From NCBI GenBank assembly GCA_934675045.1, contig CAKUPI010000024.1:1-13951 (forward strand): DNA of 13,951 bases, read 5' to 3'. This DNA comes from an uncultured Eubacteriales bacterium. GTDB taxonomy: Bacteria; Bacillota; Clostridia; Oscillospirales; Butyricicoccaceae. The position numbers were made by a program, and so were the translations under genes. Position 1 is the first letter of the stretch. Each line of letters starts with the position of its first letter. The notes under the pieces were generated by a model that did not search any database, had not been told where the DNA came from, and saw nothing but the letters and a program-made list of their open reading frames with translations. Positions 1-5,898 of this stretch are shown in pieces.

Positions 1-48
1 GTTGTTTGCTGCGCCAAAAAGGCTCCCTCCCCCCGAAGTAATCCGCGC

Positions 49-861
49 TCAGATCAGGCTGAAAACAATGCTCAAAAGGCCGACGACGGCGCAGTAGACG
101 GAAAAGACGCGGAAGTTGTTCTTTTTCATCAGCAGTCTGACCAGCCGAATGGCCAGATAGCCGGAGACGGCGGCCGTGACAAAGCCGACGCCGTAAACGA
201 GCAGGCCGTCACCGGCGGCTGAGGCGATGTCGGGCAGCTGGAACACGGCCGCGCCCAAAACCGCCGGAATGGACAGCAGAAAGGCAAAGCGCACGGCAAA
301 CTGCCGGTCAAAGCCGGCAAACAGCCCGCCGCAGATGGTCGAGCCCGATCGCGACACGCCCGGCAGAATGGCGATCAGCTGCATCAGGCCGACGAGCAGC
401 GCGCTTTTGTACGAGGCGTCGCGCGCCGTTTTGCGGCCGTGGCCAACTTTGTCGGCCAGAAAGAGCAGCAGGGCGGTAAACAGCAGCGCACAGCCGATAA
501 AAAGCGTGCTGCCGAACAGGTCGCTGACGACGTCGTCGAGCAGGGCGGCCACGGCCAGCGGCGCGGTGGCGATGATCAGCATCACCAGCATCTGCCGTCC
601 GGAATGGCCCTTGATCCGAAAGCCGTCGCATATCCAGCCAATCAGGCTGCGCACCAGCTCGACGATGTCGGGCCAGAAGGCGACGGCGACGGCGGCCAGC
701 GTGCCCAGATGCAGCACAATGTCAAACGCGATGTGGTTGTCGGTGTACTGCGCAATGTCAAAAAAGTTCTGAAACAGAGCCAAATGCCCCGAGGACGAAA
801 CGGGCAGGAACTCGGTCAGTCCCTGTACGACGCCCAACAGGGCGGCAAGCCAAACCGGCAT
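49..861 (-). CDS. uppP: Undecaprenyl-diphosphatase (BacA/UppP family)
   Basis: Integral membrane enzyme that dephosphorylates undecaprenyl diphosphate to recycle the lipid carrier for peptidoglycan and other envelope polymers; family members give bacitracin resistance. The 270-residue product is the usual length. It carries the two family signatures: TEFLPVSSSGH (residues 16-26, acidic E17 and H26) and PGVSRSG (167-173, arginine R171). Several hydrophobic segments run to the C-terminus. The first glutamate of the E-G-L-T-E-F form known from E. coli is Q13 here, a common variant. The start is set at the ATG at 859-861 because GGAGGG (869-874) lies 7 nt upstream; the frame stays open to a TTG at 879, which would put that site inside the gene. 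The neighbour upstream is a PAP2 phosphatase that may act on the same substrate. I see no convincing promoter of its own. Confidence 0.95.
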   Translation of the reverse strand: MPVWLAALLGVVQGLTEFLPVSSSGHLALFQNFFDIAQYTDNHIAFDIVLHLGTLAAVAVAFWPDIVELVRSLIGWICDGFRIKGHSGRQMLVMLIIATAPLAVAALLDDVVSDLFGSTLFIGCALLFTALLLFLADKVGHGRKTARDASYKSALLVGLMQLIAILPGVSRSGSTICGGLFAGFDRQFAVRFAFLLSIPAVLGAAVFQLPDIASAAGDGLLVYGVGFVTAAVSGYLAIRLVRLLMKKNNFRVFSVYCAVVGLLSIVFSLI

Positions 862-902
862 CAAAAATCCCTCCATCAAAATCGCGGGCGCTGTGCGCCG
901 CA

Positions 903-936
903 GACCGGCGCGCGCCCCTCAAAGCGGCTGCCGGTC
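903..936. repeat. Inverted repeat in the uppP leader
   Basis: GACCGGC (903-909) and GCCGGTC (930-936) are perfect 7-bp inverted arms separated by 20 bp, in the otherwise featureless GC-rich gap between uppP and the PAP2 gene. It could form a leader hairpin in uppP mRNA, but in DNA this GC-rich chance formation is quite possible. Confidence 0.3.
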
Positions 937-962
937 CCCCGTTGTGCGGGCGGCCGGCAAAG

Positions 963-980
963 AAAAGGGGAAGCTCCCCC
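963..980 (-). terminator. Rho-independent terminator after the PAP2 gene
   Basis: Read on the minus strand, a GGGGA/TCCCC stem (979-975 with 971-967) closes a 3-nt loop and is followed at once by TTTT and then CTTTG. It begins next to the PAP2 stop codon, so it likely ends the PhzF-PAP2 transcript. The stem is short, so some readthrough into uppP is plausible. Confidence 0.6.
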
Positions 981-1523
981 TTATAGCATTATATCATGCC
1001 CCCGCGCCTTTTTCCAGAGAAAAAGGGCGGCGCGTCCGCACAGTGCGCCGCACAGCGCACCGCACAGCACGTCGGTGGGGAAATGCACCGACAGGTACAT
1101 GCGCGAAAAGCCCATCAGGCAGGCAAAAAGCAAAGCGGCGGCGCTCCATTTCTTCCCGGCGGGCGCCAGCGCCGCGGCAAAGGCAAAGGCCGCCGCCGTA
1201 TGCCCCGACGGAAAGGAATAGTCGCCCGGCGGCAGCAAAAGAAGGGTAAAAGCGCCGGTCGCAAAGGGCCGCTCGCGCGCGACCAGCGGCTTGAGCAGCA
1301 CGTTGACCAGCAGCGCGTCCAGCGCCAGCGCCGTACAGCACACGCCGCCGAGGGCGCGGAGGCGTTTAAAGCACAGCATGAGCAGCGCCAGCGCGATAAA
1401 GAGCAGGCCGCTGTTGCCCAGCCACGAAACAAACAGCATGGCGCCGTCCAGCAGCCGGTTGCCGTGCAGGGCCTCCAGCCCCTTGAGCACCGCCGCTTCG
1501 AAGCGGACCAGCCCCTGCATCAC
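981..1523 (-). CDS. PAP2-family membrane phosphatase
   Basis: Membrane phosphatase of the PAP2 (type 2 phosphatidic acid phosphatase) superfamily; likely substrates are undecaprenyl diphosphate (as for BcrC/PgpB) or phosphatidylglycerol phosphate, but the sequence does not decide. All three catalytic motifs are present: K-x6-RP (KPLVARERP, residues 78-86), PSGH (105-108) and SR-x5-H-x3-D (SRMYLSVHFPTD, 140-151). Hydrophobic segments surround them, and 180 residues is normal for a minimal PAP2. The start is ambiguous: a GTG at 1521-1523 sits 8 nt after GGGGAG, while an ATG at 1518-1520 is 11 nt away. Either overlaps the PhzF stop codon, so the two are translationally coupled. The last membrane segment is built from a 12-bp tandem repeat (1038-1073). 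Confidence 0.92.
   Translation of the reverse strand: MMQGLVRFEAAVLKGLEALHGNRLLDGAMLFVSWLGNSGLLFIALALLMLCFKRLRALGGVCCTALALDALLVNVLLKPLVARERPFATGAFTLLLLPPGDYSFPSGHTAAAFAFAAALAPAGKKWSAAALLFACLMGFSRMYLSVHFPTDVLCGALCGALCGRAALFLWKKARGHDIML
1038..1073. repeat. Three tandem 12-bp units inside the PAP2 gene
   Basis: Three near-identical 12-bp units (GCACAGTGCGCC, GCACAGCGCACC, GCACAGCACGTC) lie in frame. They encode the repeated block LCGA-LCGA and a degenerate preceding copy in the C-terminal membrane helix of the PAP2 protein. Small in-frame duplications of this kind arise by slippage and would lengthen or shorten the helix by four residues. Confidence 0.7.
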
Positions 1524-2299
1524 AGCGCCAGCTCCCCAATCGAGTACAAAACGGCGTCTCCGGCGATGAGAATACGCTCCCCCTCGTCCCGGCAGTACAG
1601 CGTTCCGCCCCGCTTGGAGACCTGCCGCGCCACCAGCTCCCGCTTGCCCAGCCGCTCGCTCCAGAAGGGCACCAGCGTGCAGTGGGCCGAGCCGGTGACG
1701 GGGTCCTCGACAATGCCGTCGTTGGGGGCGAAATAGCGCGAAACAAAGTCAAAGCCATCGTCGCCGGGCGCGGTGGCAATCAGCCCGACGCAGTTTTCGA
1801 TGCGCCGCATGAGGGCAAAGTCGGGCTCGAGGGCGCGCACCTGCCCGGCCGTGTCAAACAGTGCCACATAGTCGCGCGCCAGATAGAGGCCGCGGGGCCG
1901 GGCGCCCAGCGACTGCTCGACGAGCGCCATCGGCCCTATCTGCCGCGGCGGACGGGCGGGAAAGTCCAGCTGGTAGCGCTCTCCCTCGCGCGTGACGCGC
2001 AGCCGCCCGCTCATGCTATGAAAGTCGACGGCCCGCCGCCCCGGCTCCAAAAAGTTCATGATCACAAAGGCCGAGGCCAGTGTCGCATGGCCGCACAGGT
2101 CAAACTCGCCCGTCGGCGTAAACCAGCGAATGTCGTAGCCCTCGCCGTTTTTCCGGATAAAGGCCGTTTCCGACAGATTGTTCTCGGCGGCAATGGCGCA
2201 CATCAGCCGCTCCTCCGGCCAGTCCTCCACCGGGCAGATGCCGGCCGGGTTCCCGGCAAACAGCTCTTTTGTAAAAGCGTCCACTACATAATATTTCAT
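1520..2299 (-). CDS. PhzF-family isomerase/epimerase
   Basis: Member of the PhzF/YddE/Yhi9 superfamily, which shares the diaminopimelate-epimerase fold and uses one catalytic glutamate for proton transfer. True PhzF acts in phenazine synthesis, but no phenazine genes are here, so the substrate is unknown. The 259-residue product has the N-terminal V-D-A-F-x5-F-x-G-N-P-A-G block (residues 6-20), NLSETAF with the probable catalytic E44, the CGHATLAS glycine/histidine loop, and EDPVTGSAH in the second half. The ATG at 2297-2299 is chosen because this is where family similarity begins (MKYYVVDAFT) and a purine-rich AGGAGAG tract lies upstream; a longer open frame to 2497 crosses the predicted promoter and has no family similarity. 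First gene of a two-gene operon with the PAP2 phosphatase. Confidence 0.92.
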   Translation of the reverse strand: MKYYVVDAFTKELFAGNPAGICPVEDWPEERLMCAIAAENNLSETAFIRKNGEGYDIRWFTPTGEFDLCGHATLASAFVIMNFLEPGRRAVDFHSMSGRLRVTREGERYQLDFPARPPRQIGPMALVEQSLGARPRGLYLARDYVALFDTAGQVRALEPDFALMRRIENCVGLIATAPGDDGFDFVSRYFAPNDGIVEDPVTGSAHCTLVPFWSERLGKRELVARQVSKRGGTLYCRDEGERILIAGDAVLYSIGELAL

Positions 2300-2348
2300 G
2301 CTTCTCTCTCTTCTCTCCTGTCGTTTCTTCCGTTGTCCTGCCGCTTTT

Positions 2349-2377
2349 ATCATACCACTTTCTCCGCCCGGCGTCCA
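2349..2377 (-). promoter_or_regulatory. Predicted promoter of the PhzF-PAP2 operon
   Basis: On the minus strand: -35 TGGACG (2377-2372), a 17-bp spacer, then -10 TATGAT (2354-2349) preceded by TGG, an extended -10. The leader to the ATG would be about 45 nt. Confidence 0.6.
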
Positions 2378-2482
2378 TGAAAAAAGCGCAAACCTACGCC
2401 CAATGTCTATGCGCGGGGGCCTTTTTTCAGAAGTCCCCGCCGGCGCCGCCCCGCAAAACGGCGCAGAAGGCCCGCGCGCAGC

Positions 2483-2512
2483 AAAAAAGAGAGGCACAGA
2501 GCCTCTCTTTTT
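2483..2512. terminator. Strong bidirectional terminator
   Basis: A perfect hairpin with GAGAGGC/GCCTCTC at its core (2489-2495 and 2501-2507), extended by an A-run on one side and a T-run on the other, with the 5-nt loop ACAGA. On the minus strand it lies about 20 nt past the creatininase stop codon and ends in six Ts, so it terminates that gene. The plus-strand tract would also stop opposing transcription. Confidence 0.88.
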
Positions 2513-2530
2513 GACGGAGCGTTCAAGCGG

Positions 2531-3304
2531 TTATACGCGCTGCTCCCACAGGCGGTCGTCGCACAAAACGTCGGCCATGCCCTTGACCATGCGCTCCACC
2601 ATCTTCTCGCCCTTTTCCTTAGACGCCAGATAGGAGTTGCCCATGACGCCGTTTTCGGTGTGCATGTCCATGCGGTGGAAGGTGCTCAGCGTGCCGTCGT
2701 TTTCCGCTTCCAGCGGGTAGCCGGGGTTGCCCTTGGTCTCTTTGTAGATGGGGTCGATCCACTCCTCGTCGAGCGCCCACAGCAGCGAGGTCTCGCCCTC
2801 GCAGGCGTGAATCATGCCGCTCTGGCTTTCCAAAACGTCGCTCTGCGCCGTCTTGTCGCCCTTCCAGTAGCCGGTGAAGTACACGGGGAAGCCGAGGGTC
2901 TCGTTGATTTCGATGAGCGCCGTTTCGGTGGGGGCGACGTTGCCGCCGTGGCCGTTGACAATGACGATTTTCCGAAAGCCGTGGCCGGCGATCGATTTGC
3001 AGTAGTCAAACAGCAAGTGCATGTAGGTCTCGGGGCGCAGCGTCATGGATCCGCAGAAGTTCATGTGGTGGGTCGAATTGGCCACGGGGATGGAGGGCGC
3101 GACGACGCAGGGCTTGCCGCGCTTGACCAGCTCGGCGGCGATCTTCTCGCTCATGCCGGTCGCCATCAGATGATCGCAGCCGACGGGCAGGTGGGGGCCG
3201 TGCTGCTCGGTCGAGCCGACGGGCAGCAGAACGATGGCCTGCTGCTCAGACAAAGCCTTCAGCTCACGGGTATTCAGATTGTCCCACCGGACGGGATTTT
3301 TCAT
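2531..3304 (-). CDS. Creatininase-family amidohydrolase
   Basis: Metal-dependent, probably cytosolic amidohydrolase of the creatininase superfamily (includes creatinine amidohydrolase, FAPy deformylase ArfB and MftE). The 257-residue product shows the metal-site motif VGSTEQHGPHLP (E33, H35) with D44 just after, NGHGGN (117-122, H119) and HACEGETS (E169). Genuine creatininase has a glutamate two residues after the NGH histidine (NGHYEN, from memory); here it is glycine. The enzyme therefore fits the broader NGHGGN branch better, and creatinine should not be assumed as substrate. The ATG at 3302-3304 has GGGAGG 8 nt upstream. It is monocistronic: own promoter (3370-3398), own terminator (2483-2512), divergent from lysR. 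No mycofactocin genes are in the window. Confidence 0.93.
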   Translation of the reverse strand: MKNPVRWDNLNTRELKALSEQQAIVLLPVGSTEQHGPHLPVGCDHLMATGMSEKIAAELVKRGKPCVVAPSIPVANSTHHMNFCGSMTLRPETYMHLLFDYCKSIAGHGFRKIVIVNGHGGNVAPTETALIEINETLGFPVYFTGYWKGDKTAQSDVLESQSGMIHACEGETSLLWALDEEWIDPIYKETKGNPGYPLEAENDGTLSTFHRMDMHTENGVMGNSYLASKEKGEKMVERMVKGMADVLCDDRLWEQRV

Positions 3305-3331
3305 GTCGGATTCCTCCCAATCAATTGTTCC

Positions 3332-3357
3332 GGAAGATCGGCGCGCGGCCGCCTTCC
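3332..3357 (-). promoter_or_regulatory. GC-rich hairpin in the creatininase mRNA leader
   Basis: Between the predicted start point and the ribosome site, GGAA/TTCC (3332-3335, 3354-3357) encloses GGCG/CGCC (3340-3343, 3350-3353). It would fold in the roughly 59-nt leader without covering the Shine-Dalgarno site (GGGAGG, 3313-3318). Function unknown. Confidence 0.35.
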
Positions 3358-3369
3358 TGCTTTGGGAAT

Positions 3370-3398
3370 ATCATACCGCAAACGGCGGGCAAAGTAAA
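3370..3398 (-). promoter_or_regulatory. Predicted promoter of the creatininase gene
   Basis: On the minus strand: -35 TTTACT (3398-3393), 17-bp spacer, -10 TATGAT (3375-3370). Transcription would start near 3363, giving a leader of about 59 nt. Confidence 0.6.
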
Positions 3399-3413
3399 GC
3401 GGGGGCGGCGCGC

Positions 3414-3486
3414 AGGGCTTTTTTGCCTTTTTTGTGGGGTACAGGGCTTTTTGCCCTTTTTTGCAGGACGCCTTTGCGGCGTTTTT
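3414..3486 (+). terminator. Three tandem T-rich hairpins between divergent genes
   Basis: Three plus-strand hairpins, each followed by a T-run: a weak GGC/GCC with T6 (3416-3433); AGGGC/GCCCT with a T5 loop and T5 tail (3443-3462); ACGCC/GGCGT then TTTT (3468-3486). The first two form an imperfect direct repeat of about 22 bp (3414-3434 and 3443-3463). They would stop plus-strand transcription arriving from the creatininase side before it reaches the lysR promoter. Confidence 0.5.
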
Positions 3487-3510
3487 CCCCCTGCCGCGCC
3501 CGCTTCCCTC

Positions 3511-3539
3511 TTTTCAGCGCGGGAAAAATGCGGTACACT
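3511..3539 (+). promoter_or_regulatory. Predicted lysR promoter
   Basis: -35 TTTTCA (3511-3516), 17-bp spacer, -10 TACACT (3534-3539), four of six consensus bases in each. The start point would be near 3546, giving a leader of about 44 nt that contains the dyad at 3574-3588. Confidence 0.5.
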
Positions 3540-3573
3540 GAAATCAGCAAAAGATATACCGAAGCCGCAGCGC

Positions 3574-3588
3574 ATAAGGAGTGCTTAT
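3574..3588. promoter_or_regulatory. ATAA-N7-TTAT dyad overlapping the lysR ribosome-binding site
   Basis: The 15-mer ATAAGGAGTGCTTAT has the T-N11-A dyad form of LysR-type operators and matches the ATAA-N7-TTAT element known for the LysR protein CcpC of Bacillus subtilis. It contains the Shine-Dalgarno sequence (AAGGAG, 3576-3581). Protein bound here, or the 5-bp RNA hairpin it can form, would lower LysR synthesis. A chance match is possible because part is constrained as the ribosome site. Confidence 0.5.
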
Positions 3589-3589
3589 C

Positions 3590-4471
3590 ATGTCTGTCAA
3601 TCTGGAATGGTACCGCGTCTTTTACCAGACCGCCCTTTTGGGCAGCATCACCCGCGCCGCCGAGGCGCTGTACATCACGCAGCCCGCCGTCAGCCAGTGC
3701 ATTCACCAGCTGGAGGCCGAGCTGGGCACCGCCCTTTTCATCCGCACGCCGCGCGGCGTTTCCCTGACCGCCGAGGGCCGGGCGCTTTACGAGTTTGCGG
3801 CGCGCGGCGTGACCGGCATCGAGCAGGGCGAAAGGCTCGTGCGGCAGATGCACGACCTCGAGCGCGGCAGCATCAGCATCGGCGCCTCGGACATGACGCT
3901 GGAGTTTTACCTGCTTAAGCACCTTGAGCGCTTTCACAAGTGCTTCCCCGGCGTCCGCATTTCGGTGACCAACGCCCCCACGCCCGACACGCTGGCCCTG
4001 CTGCACGAGGGGAAAATCGACTTCGGCGCCGTTTCCTCCCCCGTTCCGCCGCGCCCCGGCCTGAATGTCCGGCCGGTCGCCGCGCTTCAGGACGTCTTTG
4101 CCGCGGGTCCGCGCTTTGCCTCGCTGCGCGGCAGGACGCTGCACCCGCGCGAGCTGTGCGCCCTGCCGCTCATCTGCCTCGAAAAGAACACCTCGACGCG
4201 CCGCTACATCGACGAGTTCCTGCTGACGCAGGGGGTGCGGCTGGAGCCGGAGTTCGAGCTGGCCACCAGCCGGCTCATCGCGCAGTTTGCCGCGCGCGAC
4301 ATGGGCGTCGGCTGTCTGGTCCGCCACTTCGCCCAGCCCTTTCTCGAAAGCGGACAGCTTTTCGAGCTGACCCTTTCCCCCGCGCTGCCGCCGCGGAGCC
4401 TGTGTCTGGTGTCGGACGGCCGTATTCCCCTTTCGCACGCGGCCCAGAAGCTGCTGGAGCAGATGACATAA
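3590..4471 (+). CDS. LysR-type transcriptional regulator
   Basis: One-component DNA-binding regulator, 293 residues, the normal LTTR length. The N-terminal winged helix-turn-helix is typical: FYQTALLGSITRAAEALYIT (residues 11-30) followed by QPAVSQCIHQLEAELG (31-46) and the wing TPRGVSLTAEGRALYE. A linker helix follows to about residue 90, then a periplasmic-binding-like effector domain (about 94-293) beginning SISIGASD. The ATG at 3590 has AAGGAG 8 nt upstream; the GTG at 3581, three codons earlier, would begin inside that site. It diverges from the creatininase gene and precedes purA by about 97 bp. Dyads of one form flank it at 3574-3588 and 4468-4482, so autoregulation and control of purA are the best guesses; the effector is unknown. 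Confidence 0.95.
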   Translation: MSVNLEWYRVFYQTALLGSITRAAEALYITQPAVSQCIHQLEAELGTALFIRTPRGVSLTAEGRALYEFAARGVTGIEQGERLVRQMHDLERGSISIGASDMTLEFYLLKHLERFHKCFPGVRISVTNAPTPDTLALLHEGKIDFGAVSSPVPPRPGLNVRPVAALQDVFAAGPRFASLRGRTLHPRELCALPLICLEKNTSTRRYIDEFLLTQGVRLEPEFELATSRLIAQFAARDMGVGCLVRHFAQPFLESGQLFELTLSPALPPRSLCLVSDGRIPLSHAAQKLLEQMT

Positions 4472-4485
4472 GCACAGCTTATGTC
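4465..4485. promoter_or_regulatory. Perfect 9-bp dyad upstream of purA, probable LysR operator
   Basis: Perfect inverted arms GACATAAGC (4465-4473) and GCTTATGTC (4477-4485) flank ACA and contain an ATAA-N7-TTAT core (4468-4482). The left arm overlaps the lysR stop codon. The centre, 4475, is about 65 bp upstream of the predicted purA start point (near 4540), the usual place of a LysR recognition site. A degraded second copy, ATAA-N7-CCAT (4490-4504), lies toward the -35 region, where the activation half-site is normally found. No T-run follows, so it is not a terminator. Confidence 0.65.
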
Positions 4486-4524
4486 TCACATAACAAACAT
4501 CCATGATCGCCCCCCGCGCAGCCG

Positions 4525-4533
4525 TGTTATAAT
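4525..4533 (+). promoter_or_regulatory. purA promoter, extended -10
   Basis: A consensus TATAAT (4528-4533) is preceded by TGT (4525-4527), an extended -10. The -35 region (around 4504-4510) is poor, which suits an activator-dependent promoter. The leader would be about 29 nt, with AAGGAG (4555-4560) 8 nt before the ATG. Confidence 0.7.
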
Positions 4534-4568
4534 AGAGGGGAAATCCAACCATACAAGGAGTTGATCGC

Positions 4569-5849
4569 ATGGTCAGAGCCATAGTAGGCGCCAACTGGGG
4601 CGACGAGGGAAAGGGCAAGATGACCGATTTGCTGGGCGGCCGCAGCGACGTCATCGTTCGTTTTCAGGGCGGCGCCAACGCCGGGCACACCATTCTCAAC
4701 GAATACGGCAAGTTTGCCCTGCACCTTTTGCCCTCCGGCGTATTCCGCAGCGGCGTCATCAACGTCATCGCGCAGGGCGTCGCCCTCGACCTTGAACGGC
4801 TGTTCGCCGAGCTGGACGGGCTGCTGGCCGCCGGCGTTCCCCACCCGAAGCTGCTCATTTCCGACCGTGCGCAGGTCGTCATGCCCTACCACGTCCTTTT
4901 CGACCGGCTGGAAGAGGCGCGGCTGGGCAAAAAGAGCTTCGGCTCGACCAAGTCGGGCATTGCGCCCTTTTACTCCGACAAATACCGCAAAATCGGCATT
5001 CAGGTCTGCGAGCTTTTTGACGACGATCTTCTGATGGACCGGCTGACCGCGCTGTGCGAGGTCAAGAACGCCTCGATCGCCGCTCTGTACCACTCCGGCG
5101 AGCGCCTCGACCCCAAGGCCCTTTTCGACGGGCTGTGCGCCTGGCGCCCGCGCCTGCAGCCGCTGGTCGGCGACACCGCCCTCTTTCTCAGTCAGGCGGT
5201 GGCGGACGGAAAGGAAATCCTGCTGGAAGGGCAGCTTGGCGCCCTCAAGGACCCCGACAACGGCATTTATCCCTTTACCACCTCGTCCTCTCCGCTGGCC
5301 GGCTTTGCCAGCGTCGGCGCGGCCGGCATCCCTCCGCACGCCATCCGCCAAATCATCACCGTCGTCAAGGCCTATTCCTCGGCCGTCGGCGCCGGGGCCT
5401 TTGTCAGCGAACTGTTCGGCGAGCAGGCGCAGGAGCTGCGCGACCGCGGCGGCGACGGCGGCGAATACGGCGCCACCACCGGGCGGCCCCGCCGTGTCGG
5501 CTGGCTGGATACCGTCGCCACCCGCTACGGCTGTATGCTTCAGGGCACGACCGACGTGGCGCTTTCGCTCATCGACGTTTTGGGGTATCTAAACGACATC
5601 CCCGTCTGCACCGCCTACGAAATCGACGGCAAAAGGACCCGAAACTTCCCCGTCACGCCGCTTTTAAACCGTGCCAGGCCGGTTTACACCCATCTTCCCG
5701 GCTGGAAGTGCGACCTGCGCGGCATCAGGACCTTTGACGAGCTGCCGGAAAACGCGCGCCGCTACGTCGAGTTTGTCGAGCGGGAAATCGGCTTTCCCGT
5801 CACCTTCATTTCCAACGGCCCGCGCCGGGACGACATCATCCTGCGCTGA
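4569..5849 (+). CDS. purA: Adenylosuccinate synthetase, divergent subfamily
   Basis: Cytosolic GTP-dependent enzyme joining IMP and aspartate to adenylosuccinate, the first committed step to AMP. At 426 residues it is full length. Conserved elements: WGDEGKGK (residues 10-17, catalytic D12), NAGH (37-40, H40), FGSTKSG (124-130), YPFTTSS (234-240), KAYSSAVGAGAF (267-278), GATTGRPRRVGWLDT (301-315) and the C-terminal ISNGPRR (414-420) of the guanine site. Two places differ from classical PurA as I recall it: the usual EGAQGT loop is EGQLGA (220-225), moving the IMP-contacting glutamine by one position, and the STGRGIGP-type block is STKSGIAP (126-133). The catalytic aspartate excludes typical phage PurZ. 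No other purine genes adjoin; it follows a LysR gene with a likely operator. It may be a second PurA with specialised regulation. Confidence 0.93.
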   Translation: MVRAIVGANWGDEGKGKMTDLLGGRSDVIVRFQGGANAGHTILNEYGKFALHLLPSGVFRSGVINVIAQGVALDLERLFAELDGLLAAGVPHPKLLISDRAQVVMPYHVLFDRLEEARLGKKSFGSTKSGIAPFYSDKYRKIGIQVCELFDDDLLMDRLTALCEVKNASIAALYHSGERLDPKALFDGLCAWRPRLQPLVGDTALFLSQAVADGKEILLEGQLGALKDPDNGIYPFTTSSSPLAGFASVGAAGIPPHAIRQIITVVKAYSSAVGAGAFVSELFGEQAQELRDRGGDGGEYGATTGRPRRVGWLDTVATRYGCMLQGTTDVALSLIDVLGYLNDIPVCTAYEIDGKRTRNFPVTPLLNRARPVYTHLPGWKCDLRGIRTFDELPENARRYVEFVEREIGFPVTFISNGPRRDDIILR

Positions 5850-5861
5850 CCCCTTGCGCCC

Positions 5862-5898
5862 GGCTTTGGCCCGCGCTTTTCCCCAAAGCCCGCTTTTT
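5862..5898 (+). terminator. First terminator-like hairpin after purA
   Basis: Perfect 8-bp arms GGCTTTGG (5862-5869) and CCAAAGCC (5883-5890), a 13-nt loop, then CGC and TTTTT (5894-5898). It lies 12 nt past the purA stop codon. The reverse reading could help end the convergent regulator transcript, but no good T-run follows in that direction. Confidence 0.55.

Noticed and set aside
1..48. Possible terminator after uppP
   Set aside because: Only a 3-bp GCC/GGC stem around five Ts is visible on the minus strand; too weak to call, and the window ends here.
2410..2450. GCGGGG/CCCCGC arms around a T-run upstream of the PhzF promoter
   Set aside because: The T-run is in the loop rather than after the stem, and arms of this type are expected by chance in GC-rich DNA.
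3581..3589. GTG at 3581 as the lysR start
   Set aside because: It begins inside the AAGGAG site. The ATG at 3590 has correct spacing.
4465..4485. The dyad after lysR as a transcription terminator
   Set aside because: No T-run follows on either strand and the loop is only 3 nt. Its position fits an operator better.
3371..4654. A 427-codon minus-strand open frame opposite lysR
   Set aside because: It covers the lysR gene and both intergenic regions including promoters, and shows no domain.
4569..5849. Phage-type PurZ (2-aminoadenine DNA synthesis) instead of PurA
   Set aside because: PurZ lacks the catalytic aspartate in the first motif; here WGDEGKGK keeps it. No phage genes are nearby.
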